Shown piece after piece: positions 24,040 through 35,134 of a DNA stretch of 64,000 bases. A program made the position numbers and the translations under genes. The stretch's first letter is position 1. Every line of letters begins with the position of its first letter. Below the pieces are notes generated by a model, which saw nothing but the letters and a program-made list of their open reading frames with translations, was not told the origin of the DNA and made no database searches. This DNA comes from Alviniconcha marisindica (Eukaryota; Mollusca; Gastropoda; Provannidae): NCBI GenBank assembly GCA_018857735.1, contig JABMCL010001966.1, forward strand, positions 102,501 to 166,500, given 5' to 3'.

Positions 24040-24690
24040 CGTGCAAGCCTTCTCTCGGTGTTAATAGTCTCACTGACTGTCAGTGCAACACGTGACCTTA
24101 TAATACGTAGGTGTATACAGTCCTTGTCAGTAGGCTATTAAATTGTCACTGAACAGTCTTCAGCCGGTATAACATGACGTGACCTTACAATAGGCTATAT
24201 AGGTGTATTTCCATGGAGGTTATTGTCACTAAGCAGTCTCAAGTTCAGTATAACAGGTGACTTTACAATATATAGGTGTGTTTCCTCAGTTGTAGGCAAT
24301 TGTCACTGAGCAGTCTTCAGTATATGAGTAACACATACCTTATAGCTTATAGGTGTATTTCCTTGTATTAGGTTATTGTCACTAAGCAGTCTTCAGTATA
24401 ACACGTGACCTAATAATATACAGCATTTCCTTGTAGGCAATTCAGTGTCACTGAGCAGTCTTGAGTATAGTAACACATTACCTTATAGCTTATAGGTGTA
24501 TTTCCTTGTACTAGGTTATTGTCAGAAAGCAGTCGTCGGCCGGCATAACACGTGACCTTATAATATACGGCATTTCCTTGTAGGCTATTGTCACTGAGCA
24601 GTCTTCACTGAGTATAACACGTGACCTTATAATACATAGGTGTATTTCCTTGTAGGCTATTGTCACGTAGTGAGCAGTCTTCAGTATAAC
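24040..24690. repeat. minisatellite of about 75-95-bp units
   Basis: About seven units share CCTTGTAGGCTATTGTCACT, GAGCAGTCTTCAGTATAACA and CGTGACCTTATAATA. The array is split by two SINEs and resumes at 25318-25370. Confidence 0.85.
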
Positions 24691-24694
24691 CGTA

Positions 24695-24975
24695 AAGTAA
24701 GTAAGTAAACATGGTGCTTCAGTAACGTCCACAGAAACCGTACGGCTTATTAGGGACGGGGAGAAGGGGGAGGAAGGAGTTATGGAGGTAGGGGGAGAGG
24801 GAGACTATATACCTATCGCTACACTGTCACGACCAGAATGACTTCTGCATTAAGATGGGCAGCGATGAGAGCCATTTTAATGTTTCAGTAGGAAGTGATG
24901 GACAAAGTCATGGACAAAGTCACAAGACAGTGTCCACAAACAGCCTAACGCCTTACCGCTAGGCCAAACCGGCTC
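24695..24975 (-). mobile_element. SINE family A with deleted B-box region
   Basis: Minus-strand copy with tail (CCTAATAAGCCGTACGGTTT), body and A-box head (GAGCCGGTTTGGCCTAGCGG). The stretch that carries GGTTCGAT in other copies is missing. Flanked by TATAACCGT at about 24685 and 24980. Confidence 0.85.
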
Positions 24976-24986
24976 ACAATATAACC

Positions 24987-25308
24987 GTAAGTAAGTAAAC
25001 ATGGTGCTTAACGTCCACAGAAACCATAAGGCTTATTAGGGACGGGGAGAATGGGGGGAAGGGGGTATGGAGGTTGGGGAAGAGGGAGAGTATATACCTA
25101 TCGCTACACTGTCACCACCAGAATGACCTGCATTAAGATGGGCAGCGATGAGAGCCATTTTAATGTTTCATTAATTGTGAGGGACAAAGTCACAAGCGGC
25201 AGTGTCCACAAACCGCAACCTTTTTGAAGAGAAGGAGAGCCGAAGCGGTATCGAACCGAGGTCCGGCGCTTACCAGCCTAACGCCTTACCGCTAGGCCAC
25301 ACCGGCTC
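24987..25308 (-). mobile_element. SINE family A, near full length
   Basis: Minus-strand copy with head, B box (CGGTTCGATACCGC), body and tail. It is flanked by TATAACCGT at about 24980 and 25313, the same short sequence that flanks the neighbouring copy. This supports target-site duplication by two insertions, or by insertion followed by duplication. Confidence 0.9.
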
Positions 25309-25317
25309 ACGAATATA

Positions 25318-25570
25318 ACCGTGACACCGCGTGACCTTATATAGGTGCATTTCCTTGTAGGCTATTGTGGCCTAACCTGAGTAAGCCTGCTCAGTGGGTG
25401 CAGGCCCTAACTGAAAAGGTCTGTCTAACTTGCGCCGGAGAGTCTATAACCGATCGGCATTATTTCATATAACTGATGGGCATCATCCGAGTCATGTATC
25501 TCAGTGATGGGCATCATCCGAATCATATAACTGATGGGCATCATCTCTACAACTGATGGACGTCATCTCA
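25318..25570. repeat. end of minisatellite and (ACTGATGGGCATCATC) units
   Basis: The 24040 array ends near 25370. Four degenerate units of ACTGATGGGCATCATC(C/T) follow at 25460-25570. Confidence 0.75.
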
Positions 25571-26038
25571 GTCTCTCAGCGTAGTTTGGGCTGTCTCAGT
25601 CAGAATGTCACCACGGAAGAGGACATTTAAGCCATTAAATTTCGTTGCCACACAAAGACCTAGATTTTGATAAGACCTTGGCAGATAATTTCTCAATCTC
25701 AATGTTGAGTTGTTCGCGCGTGTCTACCTATACAACTGATTCAATACAACTTTCTACCGGATTTGTGCTGGTTTGGAGGCTTAAATGTGAAAAGCAAAAA
25801 TGTCCTGAATAAAGTGGTGAATGTGTGTGGCAAGGTTGTGGGTGAAAGACAAGAACAATTAAGTCAGTTGTATGAACGACGTGTAGTACGGAAGGCTAGG
25901 GCAAGATGACAACAACAATGTCCTTGCTAAACATTATGAGCTTCTTCCATCTGGTAGACGATTTCGCGTACCTAAATCAAATACAGTCTGCAGTCAATAG
26001 CATTTCTGAACAGATAAATCTGTTCAAACGTCTGAACA
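25571..26038. other. no gene recognised
   Basis: Non-repetitive sequence with no supported coding region. Confidence 0.4.
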
Positions 26039-26109
26039 GTGCGTGCGTGCGTGCGTGCATGCGTGCGTGCGTGTGTGTGTGTGTGTGTGCGTGTGTGTGT
26101 GCGTGTGTG

Positions 26110-26178
<69 letters not shown>

Positions 26179-26182
26179 GTAA
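26039..26182. repeat. (GCGT)n and (GT)n microsatellite
   Basis: Tetranucleotide GCGT passing into GT with scattered GC interruptions. Confidence 0.97.
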
Positions 26183-26603
26183 ATTACGTAAATTTACTAG
26201 TTTATTATGTAACTTTTGTATTTTCAGTAACTGTTCTTTGAGTTTTAAAATATATATGTTATTGTATACTGTGATGTGGTTAATGTTCAGCCACGTTTTA
26301 ATTTCTCTGATGCGATAATAAAATAATCTGGAATCTTGAGTCAGTCGAGAAAGGAGTAGACAAGATTACTTGTTGATACAAGGGCAAGAATTCTATAGAC
26401 CTTGGGATTGTCAGTTTCGGCCTCTCCGGCCTCCAGCCAGAGTCACTGACTGAGTTGCTCGTGTGTAGTGAGATGGACACGTCAGTTTCAGTGTCGACAC
26501 GACACTCCAAAATTCGGACAGACTGACATTAGATCATCCCTGTCAGTCATAGTTTGCGTGGCCGTCGTAGTTTGACTGATGACACAGGTTCGGGTTTCTT
26601 CAG

Positions 26604-26932
<329 letters not shown>

Positions 26933-27219
26933 CCTCTGTCAACGAACGTACATGATACGAGTTCGTGACCATGATGTGCGCCACGCATACCGTGCGCACC
27001 ATTGCATTTATAAAGGCATTGCCTATTTATTCAAACAAAAACTGCATCCAAGCTGTGTCAGTGAATAATTATCTTCTCACGAGCATGTGGCTGCCGGATC
27101 AAACGAACAGGTTCAGTTTAAACAGCTATCTTCCATAGCCGTTGACTGCCTTTACCCTCGTTTTGAACAAAGCGGCAGTCTGAGGCAAAGAGAAAGAAAG
27201 AGAAGGGGGGGGGGGATGG

Positions 27220-27259
27220 CCAATTAGAAGAGCATGACGTCATTGACTGCATCTATAAA
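27220..27259 (+). promoter_or_regulatory. CCAAT, CRE and TATA cluster upstream of SLC17 gene
   Basis: CCAAT at 27220-27224, the full CRE palindrome TGACGTCA at 27235-27242 and TATAAA at 27254-27259 occur in order within 40 bp. Transcription would begin near 27285, leaving a 5' leader of about 440 nt before the ATG. The order suits a plus-strand core promoter. Function is inference. Confidence 0.45.
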
Positions 27260-27723
27260 TGACGTGTAGAACAGATGCAGGGAAATGCATTCAACAATGC
27301 GACGAAACACAAGGAAACAATAGTACACGAGCGCTTTCGACAAAAAAATGTTTTCTTCGGGTGCAAGAAGATAGATAGACAACAAAAGAAGAAGGAAACA
27401 AAGAAGCGGACAGACAAGAAGGAGCTGATGATGAAAAAGAAAAGAAAAAAAGAAGAAGAAGAAAAAAGGCCAAACATGAATACGTATATTAAAAAGGACG
27501 TCAACAAAATGACGAAAATTAAATGACTTGCGTCAGTCTAGACTGAAATAGTGACAAATAACCCGAATTGATTCGGCCATTGTCTTCCCTATTTCTCAGT
27601 GATGTTTTATGAGCATGTGTGGTGTAGAGTATTACTTCAACAGATTGCGTTGTAACATACACGGAGTCGAAGTTGGAAACCAGACAGCGGCTTGCAAAAC
27701 CAGTCTTTAACGACTCAACAAAG

Positions 27724-29430
27724 ATGTCTGTAAAGCCCAGTCCTGATCAGCTACGGGCCACTGTCAGCAATCAGTCGCGCAAGGTTAGTACTGGTCGTCT
27801 CAGATCTTCCACTGTGCGAAGGCAAAGCAGCATATTCTATGAGCAACGCGTAAGGCGTTCTTCCAGTTTAGCCATGGACCATTTCGACGCCGTGCCTTCC
27901 AAACCCAACGTTAAGCAACTTCTTAGCACTGTCGACTTCAGGGCAGTGCCGTGGTGGACCTCTCAAAGGTTCCTGTTGGCCATCATGTGTTTCCTCGGCT
28001 TCGTCGTCCTTTTCGCCCAAAGGGTCAATCTCAGTATAGCCATCGTGTCCATGGTTAACCACAAAGGCGGAAGGACTGGCGGCAACTCTTCGGACAAGCC
28101 CGCCCTCGACGGTGGAAACAGCGAGCTGTGTCCAGAGGACAAGCACGATGAAGACAGCCGCGGGGAGTTCAACTGGGACAAGAAGCTCCAGGGACTCCTT
28201 CTGGGAGCGTTCTACTGGGGCTACTTCGTCCTGCAGATTCCGGGCGGGCGGCTGAGCGAGACGCTCGGTGCCACGACGGTCATCAAGTGGTCCATGTTCC
28301 CTGTGGCCCTGCTGACCATCCTGTCCCCAGTGGCTGCCCGGTTCAGCCCCTACCTCCTGCTGGCAGCCCGGGTTCTGATAGGCGTGGGGGAAAGTACCAT
28401 ATACCCCGCAGTGCAAGCCCTGTGGTCCCAGTGGTCCCCGCCTAACGAAAGGAGCCGTTTGATTGGATGCTCTTACGCAGGGGGGCAGTTCGGGAACGCC
28501 ATCACCTTCCCCATCGCCGGATACTTAGCTGCTTACGGCTTCGACAATGGCTGGGGTTCTGTTTTTTACGTCATCGGTACCTGTGGGTTTCTCTGGTGCA
28601 TCGCCTGGGTCTTCATCGCCACAGACAGACCTGAGCAGAACACGCATATTTCAGAGATTGAGGCAAGGTACATCAGGTTTTCCATCGGCCAGCGGGCGGT
28701 CATTGAGAAGGGACGCTCCACCCCCTGGAGGGAGATGTTCACGTCGCGAGGAGTGTGGGCCATCATCGTGACCCACATGTGCAGCAACTTCGGCGCCTAC
28801 ATGCTGCTCACTCAGATCCCCACGTACATGGCAGAGGTGCTTAAGTACAACCTGCTGAACAACGGCATCGTCTCCATGCTGCCGTACCTCCTCTTCTGGT
28901 TCATGATCGGGGTGGGGGGCACCCTGGCCGACTGCCTCATCGGCGAGAAGGTCCTGTCCGTGGAGTGGACCCGGAAGTTCATGACCCTGGCGGGTATGCT
29001 GGGGCCCGCCACCTTCCTCATCGCCACGGGCTTCATGACGTGCGCGCAGCGGACGGAGGCGGTGGCCTTCCTCACCTTGGCCGTGGGACTCTGCGGGCTC
29101 CACTTCTCCGGCTTCTTCATCAACCACGGCGACATCGCCCCGGCCTATGCCGGCACGCTGTTCGGCATCACCCAGTGCCTCGGCACCATACCGGGCTTCT
29201 TCGCGCCCTACCTCGTCAGCGCAATGACCCCGAACGGCGACCAGGAGGAGTGGCGCCGGGCCTTCTATCTGGCGTCCGGGGTGTATGCCTTCGGTGCTGT
29301 CTTCTACACGCTGATGGGGCAGGGAACGGTGCAGCCGTGGGCCATGTGCCACCAGGACCTGCTGACGAAACTGCAAATGGAAGTAGAACAGGAGCTGGAT
29401 GAACTGCAGCGCGAAGAGGAAGAGGACTAG
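27724..29430 (+). CDS. SLC17 (sialin/vesicular anion transporter-like) protein, intronless
   Basis: 568 codons, uninterrupted, TAG at 29428. The ATG follows ACAAAG (A at -3); the in-frame codon at 27673 is TTG, so 27724 is the first true ATG. An N-terminal cytosolic tail of about 75 residues precedes twelve likely membrane segments (roughly 82-104, 157-175, 185-203, 208-228, 250-270, 276-298, 345-365, 380-400, 418-438, 446-466, 478-500, 514-534). Family marks include AQRVNLSIAIVSMVNH in TM1, FYWGYFVLQIPGGRLSE, RVLIGVGESTIYPAV, WSPPNERSRL and NHGDIAPAYAGTLFG. An N-glycosylation site NSS lies at 121 in the first luminal loop. TM4 keeps R216 and E223. TM7 has SNFGAYMLL instead of the Arg characteristic of vesicular glutamate transporters, so a sialin or organic-anion role is likelier. 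Substrate unknown. The lack of introns suggests a retrocopy origin or a molluscan intronless subfamily. Confidence 0.93.
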   Translation: MSVKPSPDQLRATVSNQSRKVSTGRLRSSTVRRQSSIFYEQRVRRSSSLAMDHFDAVPSKPNVKQLLSTVDFRAVPWWTSQRFLLAIMCFLGFVVLFAQRVNLSIAIVSMVNHKGGRTGGNSSDKPALDGGNSELCPEDKHDEDSRGEFNWDKKLQGLLLGAFYWGYFVLQIPGGRLSETLGATTVIKWSMFPVALLTILSPVAARFSPYLLLAARVLIGVGESTIYPAVQALWSQWSPPNERSRLIGCSYAGGQFGNAITFPIAGYLAAYGFDNGWGSVFYVIGTCGFLWCIAWVFIATDRPEQNTHISEIEARYIRFSIGQRAVIEKGRSTPWREMFTSRGVWAIIVTHMCSNFGAYMLLTQIPTYMAEVLKYNLLNNGIVSMLPYLLFWFMIGVGGTLADCLIGEKVLSVEWTRKFMTLAGMLGPATFLIATGFMTCAQRTEAVAFLTLAVGLCGLHFSGFFINHGDIAPAYAGTLFGITQCLGTIPGFFAPYLVSAMTPNGDQEEWRRAFYLASGVYAFGAVFYTLMGQGTVQPWAMCHQDLLTKLQMEVEQELDELQREEEED

Positions 29431-30290
29431 CAGCAGTAGGACGGAACGTTCCGGTTAGTGTAACGCGACAAGTACACTCCACACGAAACTCCGAGCAAAA
29501 CTGGAATACGCGGATTTCACTCCCCTATGCCGTCCCCCCCGTCCCTCCACTCACCGTGTGCGAGCTAATCTTAGCCTGGCGGGGTATAAAACATCGCCAG
29601 ACGTCGTGGCCGAGGCCGCGGGTAGTCCTCAAGCAAGCCACGGTTTGCCCTAGCAGTAAGGTCTGACCAGATTTTCGCGAACTGACCATGTTAGGGGTGG
29701 AAGAGGAACTGGAATAGCTGCAGACTGAAGGCGATCGTTGTATTGAAAAACTCCCATGAACTACCGTATGTATTAGAGGTGGAAGAGGAAGAACTGCAGA
29801 ATGAAGATGGCCGTTGCCTGAACGGAAACCAGTGAACATTCCTCCACCAAACTCCTACAAGTCTTTGAAGTACATCGCTCTACTGGCCACGCAAAGCCCT
29901 AGCCTAAGTGTAGTTTAGTACTCCTAAGCAGCTCTGGCGTTAAACTTACGAAATGAGGCATTTGAGAGGTCATGGACCTTGATGTACTTTCGTTTTGCCA
30001 GCCGCTCCTTTATATTAACTGTGTGTGTTCCCATAATCTCATACCGTATGTAAATTGTTTCGGTAGGACTGTGCTCTACATGTGTATGGAATACTATATT
30101 TAGGTACGTGTATCATGTGAGCGTTCAGAGCGTTGATGAGCACATGATAAATGTACATTATTATTATTATTCTTATATCAACTTTTTATTGCTTCGCACT
30201 GGCGTGATCCTCACCACCTCGATGTGTATTGCTCTGGTGACGGCGATATTTCCTGTTTCTGCGGGTCGGAGCATTTGGGACGAGCCGACG
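29431..30290 (+). other. probable SLC17 3' UTR
   Basis: No second gene is recognised. GGAAGAGGAA-type imperfect repeats lie at 29690-29800. Confidence 0.4.
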
Positions 30291-30292
30291 TA

Positions 30293-30319
30293 CCCCCCCC
30301 CCCCCCCCCCCCCCCCCCA
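30293..30319. repeat. poly-C homopolymer
   Basis: About 27 consecutive C, followed by SINE-tail-like GTCCCTAATAGACCGTATGT at about 30345. Confidence 0.9.
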
Positions 30320-30649
30320 GGCACACACACTGCCATCTCCCCCGTCCCTAATAGACCGTATGTGTGGGCGTTAAACCCCCAAAACGTCAGCTAGCTGCTC
30401 ATTCAATTTAGAAGAAAAGAAAAAGAAAGAAAAAAGAAAGCCAACAGTAAGGCTGGGACTGTGGGATGGATGGTCCCAGATCTGGATGTCCTGCTTCTGT
30501 GGGTATGATTCCTTGTCCTTGGCCTTGTAGAACCTATTATAATGTAGGGGAATTAGTATTGTCGTGCAGAAGGATGCTTTTGCTGATTCCGGCCACTGGG
30601 CACTGGTCATGTTAGGCGCGGACTGGATGACTTAGTTTAGGAACAATAG

Positions 30650-31050
30650 AGGGGCATGTTTTATCCTGTGAACATTTGTATTCTGGATTTTTTTTTAATT
30701 GCTTTTTATTTATGTAGTTATTTATTGGGTTTGGGTGTTTTCTGCTGTGATCATTTGTATTCTGGATTTTTTTTTCTTTCTTTTTTTCGTTTATTTATTT
30801 ATTGGGGTGGGTGTTTTCTGCTGTGATCATTTGCATTATGGATTTTTTTAAATATATTTATGGATTTTTTTTTGGGGGGGGGGGGGGGGGGGGCGTTTTC
30901 TGCTGTGATCATTTGTATTACGGATTTTTTAAAAATATATATTTGATTTATGGATTTTTTTTATTGGGGTGGGTGTTTTCTGCTGTGATCATTTGTGTTA
31001 TGGATTTTTTATTTTTTTATTTATGGGGGCCGGGGGGTGGGGGTGGGTGG
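30650..31050. repeat. minisatellite of about 75-bp units
   Basis: Five copies of GGTGTTTTCTGCTGTGATCA, TTTG(T/C)ATTATGGATTTTTTT and A/T-rich spacer, with a poly-G block at 30876-30893. Confidence 0.85.
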
Positions 31051-31116
31051 ATCTAGTATGTCTGCTGATTATTATCAGTTTAAATGCTTTTGACGTTGCT
31101 CTGATGTTCTTTGTAC

Positions 31117-31122
31117 AATAAA
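31117..31122 (+). terminator. candidate SLC17 polyadenylation signal
   Basis: AATAAA, the first I find on the plus strand after the SLC17 stop, about 1.7 kb downstream. It runs straight into an A tract (31120-31130), which could instead be the remnant tail of a retrocopy. Confidence 0.35.
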
Positions 31123-31411
31123 AAAAAAAAGTATTACTGAGCCTTAGTATTTAGCGGAATTGCCCTGTGAGGGAAGATTAGTTTAAATATTGACTTGACT
31201 TACTCCAGGTTATTTATTGCTGATAATTCGATTTGGTAAAGCGTCTTTGCACATTTTCAGTACGTTATATATCTTTTTAAGCTTGGTGCCCACTCGTTAC
31301 TATATTCTGAATTTGGTCTATGAATAAAACAATTGAAAAATGGTACCATAATTTATGTGTATCCACTTTGTGCAGAGCTTTTTCTTATTCATATATTGAT
31401 GAATGATCCTT

Positions 31412-31630
31412 TGAAAGATCCAAACACACAAAAGGTTCAAAAGAGTGCTGTTTACTGGGACAAATCACAACATGCAAATTTTCGGGGTAATCCCCCTTAT
31501 CAAGCTCCAAAACGATACGTCAACAAGAGTTAAACGGTGAAAAATGAGATGTAGAGCTAGGACACTTACCCGCTTTTGGGTTGAGGTGTGTTAATTTTCG
31601 TGTCCAGTGCTTGGACGATCCCTTGAAAGG
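31412..31630 (+). repeat. dispersed repeat R215, copy 3
   Basis: Same ordered modules as 4812-5045 and 8325-8560 (AAAAGGTTCAAAAGA, TTTTCGGGGTAATCC, TATCAAGCT, GTGTCCAGTGCTTGG). Confidence 0.8.
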
Positions 31631-31703
31631 TTCCACATGAAAGACCACACCTTGTACTTATTTGGCGTATTGAAGTATGTGAATCTTCATCAATGGCTTG
31701 CCT

Positions 31704-31768
31704 AGTAAGTAAGTAAGTTGGTGTTTTACCCCCAGTCAACCTGTACGGTTATATCATGGTGGCTTGCC
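31704..31768 (-). mobile_element. LINE 3'-end fragment
   Basis: AGTAAGTAAGTTGGTGTTTT, ACCCCCAGTCAACC and GTACGGTTATATCA match the 3' terminus of the LINE at 32510. A 5'-truncated copy, facing an inverted partner at 32428-32483. Confidence 0.7.
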
Positions 31769-32019
31769 TAACCACGGTGACATTTTGCTCATCTGAACGT
31801 GTAACTGTCTCAGGTCGTCCTACCCAATGGTCATATTCCCCCCCCCCTTTTCTGTTATACGTCGCTTGCCATCCAGGAATCTGGTATTGGTGCACCGGCC
31901 ATACACACGTGTCCTGTCCAAGACTAATCCCAGAGTGGAACAGTCTTCCCCAAGAAGTGACCACAGCACCCACCCCTGGCTCCTTGGAGACCAGGGTCTG
32001 CTCCCTACTTCTGTACTAG
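31756..32019 (+). pseudogene. possible decayed reverse-transcriptase C-terminus
   Basis: The plus frame includes PRLIPEWNSLPQEVTTAPTP then GSLETRV. The pattern W-N-x-L-P followed by a short spacer and S-x-x-x-F/R resembles the C-terminus of many LINE reverse transcriptases. The rest is unrecognisable. It lies between two LINE-tail fragments. Confidence 0.35.
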
Positions 32020-32427
32020 GTCTTTAACAAGTATTAACGAAAAGTGGTTAAGTTAAGGCTAGAGCTGTGCCGGTCGGGGTTCGTCCGCGGGGACCTCTAC
32101 GGTATCCGGATTGGTCCAGCCGGATACCTCAAAGTAGTTAATACACAGCACCCACTCTCCTGTCTAATTTTTTTGTTCCTTTCTTTCCTTCTTTTTTTCC
32201 CCCGTTCTGTTTCTTTCTTTTCATTATACCACTTTATAGGACTCTGCAGACCCCCCAAAAGTGCAGCAAAATCTCCGAGCAGTTGGTGGCCGCCTAACAC
32301 GTTCTATACTTTGGTCAAATCAGATTGGATCCTTATAGCGTCGTGCCCAAGTTTGAATGAAGCGAACATGTCAAATCGATCTGGATCACAAACATTGAAT
32401 AATATTCAGTCTGTGACCTGGCTCACC

Positions 32428-32483
32428 CTGATATAACCGTACTGGTTGACTGGGCGAAAACACCAAGTTACTTACTTACTCAA
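32428..32483 (+). mobile_element. LINE 3'-end fragment (inverted partner)
   Basis: CTGATATAACCGTACTGGTT, GACTGGGCG and CACCAAGTTACTTACTTACT are the sense 3' end of the same LINE family, opposite in orientation to 31704-31768. Confidence 0.75.
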
Positions 32484-32794
32484 GTTACCGTTTTCGTTGT
32501 CTAATATCACCTTGCTGTGAGTAAGTAAATTGGTGTTTTACGCCCAGTCAGCCGGTATGGTTTATCAGGGCGATACACATGTCATATATTTTAATAATAT
32601 GTATTTCTTAAAATGAGTCTATATACAGTTTTAAAACCATGCTTAAAAGGCGTATAACATAGACGTAACTAAAAATGATCTCAAATTAAAAACAAATCCA
32701 AAAATATTGATTTCTTTCAAAAAGTTAAAAATCTTCTCAGGTCAAATATCTTGAAATAACATGCGCAGTGATTTAGCTGTAAAGTGGCTCTCTC

Positions 32795-33252
32795 TTATTT
32801 CAATAACTTGAAATCTGAACAAGTAAGTAAAATATGCTCTATGGTTAAACGTTTATCACATCCGATGCACATTGGCGGTTCTTCACCCTTCAATAAAAAG
32901 GAATGAATAATAAAAGAATGGCCAATGTGCAATCGGGCCATCAGTTTCTTCTTTTCGGTTTGACCGGGGACAAACAATACATTCTTTTAACATTGGAAAT
33001 ATATAATTGATTTTCCGGGAACTCATCCCATTCAGACTGCCACAGTTCTAATATATATTTATTTGTGCGTGATTTTAGGTCTGAGAATGGGATGAGCTCA
33101 ACCGAGATGTCGCCATCAAGGGCATCCTTAGCTGCAGAATCTGCAGCCGAATTTCCCCTAATGCCAACATGGCCAGGAACCCAGATGAAAACAATCTCTC
33201 TCCCGTCTCTTTTCATTTCTGTATATAAGTCTAATATCTGAACTAAGACTTT
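32795..33252 (-). pseudogene. LINE RNase H C-terminal part and zinc knuckle
   Basis: QILDLYTEMKRDGREIVFIW and VPGHVGIRGNSAADSAAKDA continue RNase H after the inverted insertion. A shift near 32970 then leads to KKLMARLHIGHSFIIHSFLL and the CIGC...H...C knuckle. Confidence 0.88.
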
Positions 33253-33401
33253 GATCCAGTCCACCATCAGGGCTTACGAATCGCGTTGGGTGCCTTCCGT
33301 ACATCTCCTACTCAAAGTCTGTATATAGAAGCACATGAACCGTCATTAACTACTCGCCGATTAAAACTGTCTTTAAACTATATCCTTAAACTCAAATCCC
33401 T
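33253..33401. repeat. 149-bp inverted duplicate of LINE positions 33929-34077
   Basis: The plus-strand sequence here is the reverse complement of 33929-34077 with a single mismatch that I could find (CCTACTC against CCTGCTC). It encodes GLRIALGAFRTSPTQSLYIE on the plus strand, while the parent encodes the same protein on the minus strand. Confidence 0.95.
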
Positions 33402-34546
33402 CGTACTTTAGGTTGAATATCGACTGTAAAGATGAAAGGGGATCTGATAATATCAAAAACGATTTTCCTTTGGAATAATAAACATGTTTGAGAGCGGCTA
33501 AAAGAATAGCCCTCAACTCTGCTGTATATATTGAACTGTCGTCTGGAAGCCGACATGTAAAAGGTTTTTTAATTCGTTTAGTAGATACAGCCGCCGCAGC
33601 AACTCCTTCCTCTGTTTTAGAACCGTCGGTGAAAAAAAATTCTGATAAAGGGTATTCTGAGATAAGTTGTAAATAGAGCTGTTTATATATTTCCGGGTTT
33701 GTTGTATCTTTTTTAAAATTGGTTAGGTCAAAACGGACTGCAGGAACGGAAAGCTTCCAAGGGACGATGTCCAACGAGGGAGCATCGTCTACCAGATTTA
33801 GGTTAAGTTTGGATTTCTCCAAGTGGGGGAGAATGCGGATGCCAAGAGGTGGAACCTTTGACTCCGATTCTTCAAATAATTTGGTGTTTTCGGGTTCAAA
33901 AACGCAACTATAGGCTGGGTTTTCTGGCAGGGATTTGAGTTTAAGGATATAGTTTAAAGACAGTTTTAATCGGCGAGTAGTTAATGACGGTTCATGTGCT
34001 TCTATATACAGACTTTGAGCAGGAGATGTACGGAAGGCACCCAACGCGATTCGTAAGCCCTGATGGTGGACTGGATCCAATTGTTTCAGAACCGACCGAC
34101 GAGCCGATCCGTACACAATGCATCCATAATTCAATTTGGAACAGACTAACGAACGGTAAAGGCGTAGCAGGACGATACGATCAGCTCCCCAATCAGTATG
34201 TCCCACTACACGAAGAATGTCCAGAGCCTTCTGACAGGAGGTTTTAAGGTATTGAATGTGATTTTTAAATGTAAGTTTCGTGTTAAAGACAACACCAAGG
34301 AACTTTGCTTCTCTGACTACTTTTATAGGTGTTTTTCCCAGAAGAATGTTAGGGTCTGGGAAAAAAACGTACTGTTGATGGAAATGAATACAGACCATCT
34401 TAGAGGCGGAGAACTTGAAGCCGTTCTCAGACACCCACTTCTGAACGCTGTTTACACACAGCTGCATAGCTCTCTCCACTCTGTTTAACGTCTTTCCGCT
34501 CACACACAAAGTAAAATCGTCCACAAACAAGGAGCAATCAATACCC
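33402..34546 (-). pseudogene. LINE reverse transcriptase catalytic box, thumb and RNase H N-terminal part
   Basis: Begins GIDCSLFVDDFTLCV and runs through thumb (RLYRSLVCSKLNYGCIVYGS) to RNase H motifs with D (FTDGSK), E (TAELRA) and D (ILSDPLSS). It ends where the inverted duplicate begins, which adds about eight alien codons and a stop. Confidence 0.9.
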
Positions 34547-34547
34547 T

Positions 34548-35134
34548 TTAAACAGCTTTAACGATGTTAATTTTAATGCTGAAGAGGGCCGGAGACAGGA
34601 TGCTACCTTGCTGGACCCCCATCTCCCTCTCGTGCAGCTCGGAAAGAGTGGAACCCACTCTAACCCTGAAAGAACGTTCCGACAGGAAGCTCTGAATAAA
34701 CCTGGGGAGGTGGCCCCTGAAACCGAGATCCCAGAGGTCCGCCAGAATGCCGTGCTTCCACGTTGTGTCGTAAGCTTTCTCAAGGTCAAAGAAAATGGTT
34801 AAGACGTGTTCTTTTTTAACGAATGCATTTCTAATAAACGTTTCAAAACGAACGAGATGATCTAACGTACTGTGGTTCTTCCTGAAGCCGCACTGCTTCT
34901 CGGAAAGAAGACCCTGCGATTCGAGGGACCACATGAGGCGAGCGTTGATCATCCTCTCCATCGTTTTACACAAACAGCTGGTTAATGCTATAGGTCTGAA
35001 ATTACCGGGATCCGAGTGATCCTTACCGGGTTTGGAATCGGGATAACTACCGCCTCACGCCACGATGGCGGAAAACAGCCAGATTCCCACACGTGGTTAT
35101 ATACTTTTAACAGGACGGATAGAGCAGAATTTCG
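34548..35134 (-). pseudogene. LINE reverse transcriptase, fingers/palm fragment
   Basis: Open from about 35134 with NSALSVLLKVYNHVWESG through LSPALFSIKIN, then a shift before the catalytic FVDD box. The palm aspartate box FFDLEKAYD is present. A further frame upstream (SATGLDQVHYQLLT, 35135-35180) is shifted. Confidence 0.88.

Noticed and set aside
27275..27526. 83-aa Lys/Glu-rich frame upstream of SLC17
   Set aside because: Arises from an A/G-rich leader sequence and lies in the likely 5' UTR; no family signature.
27673..27723. Longer SLC17 start at 27673
   Set aside because: The codon at 27673 is TTG. The first in-frame ATG is at 27724 and has a good context.
27868..29482. Open frames overlapping the SLC17 gene on the other strand and frames
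   Set aside because: Shadows of a GC-rich coding region; they lack family signatures.
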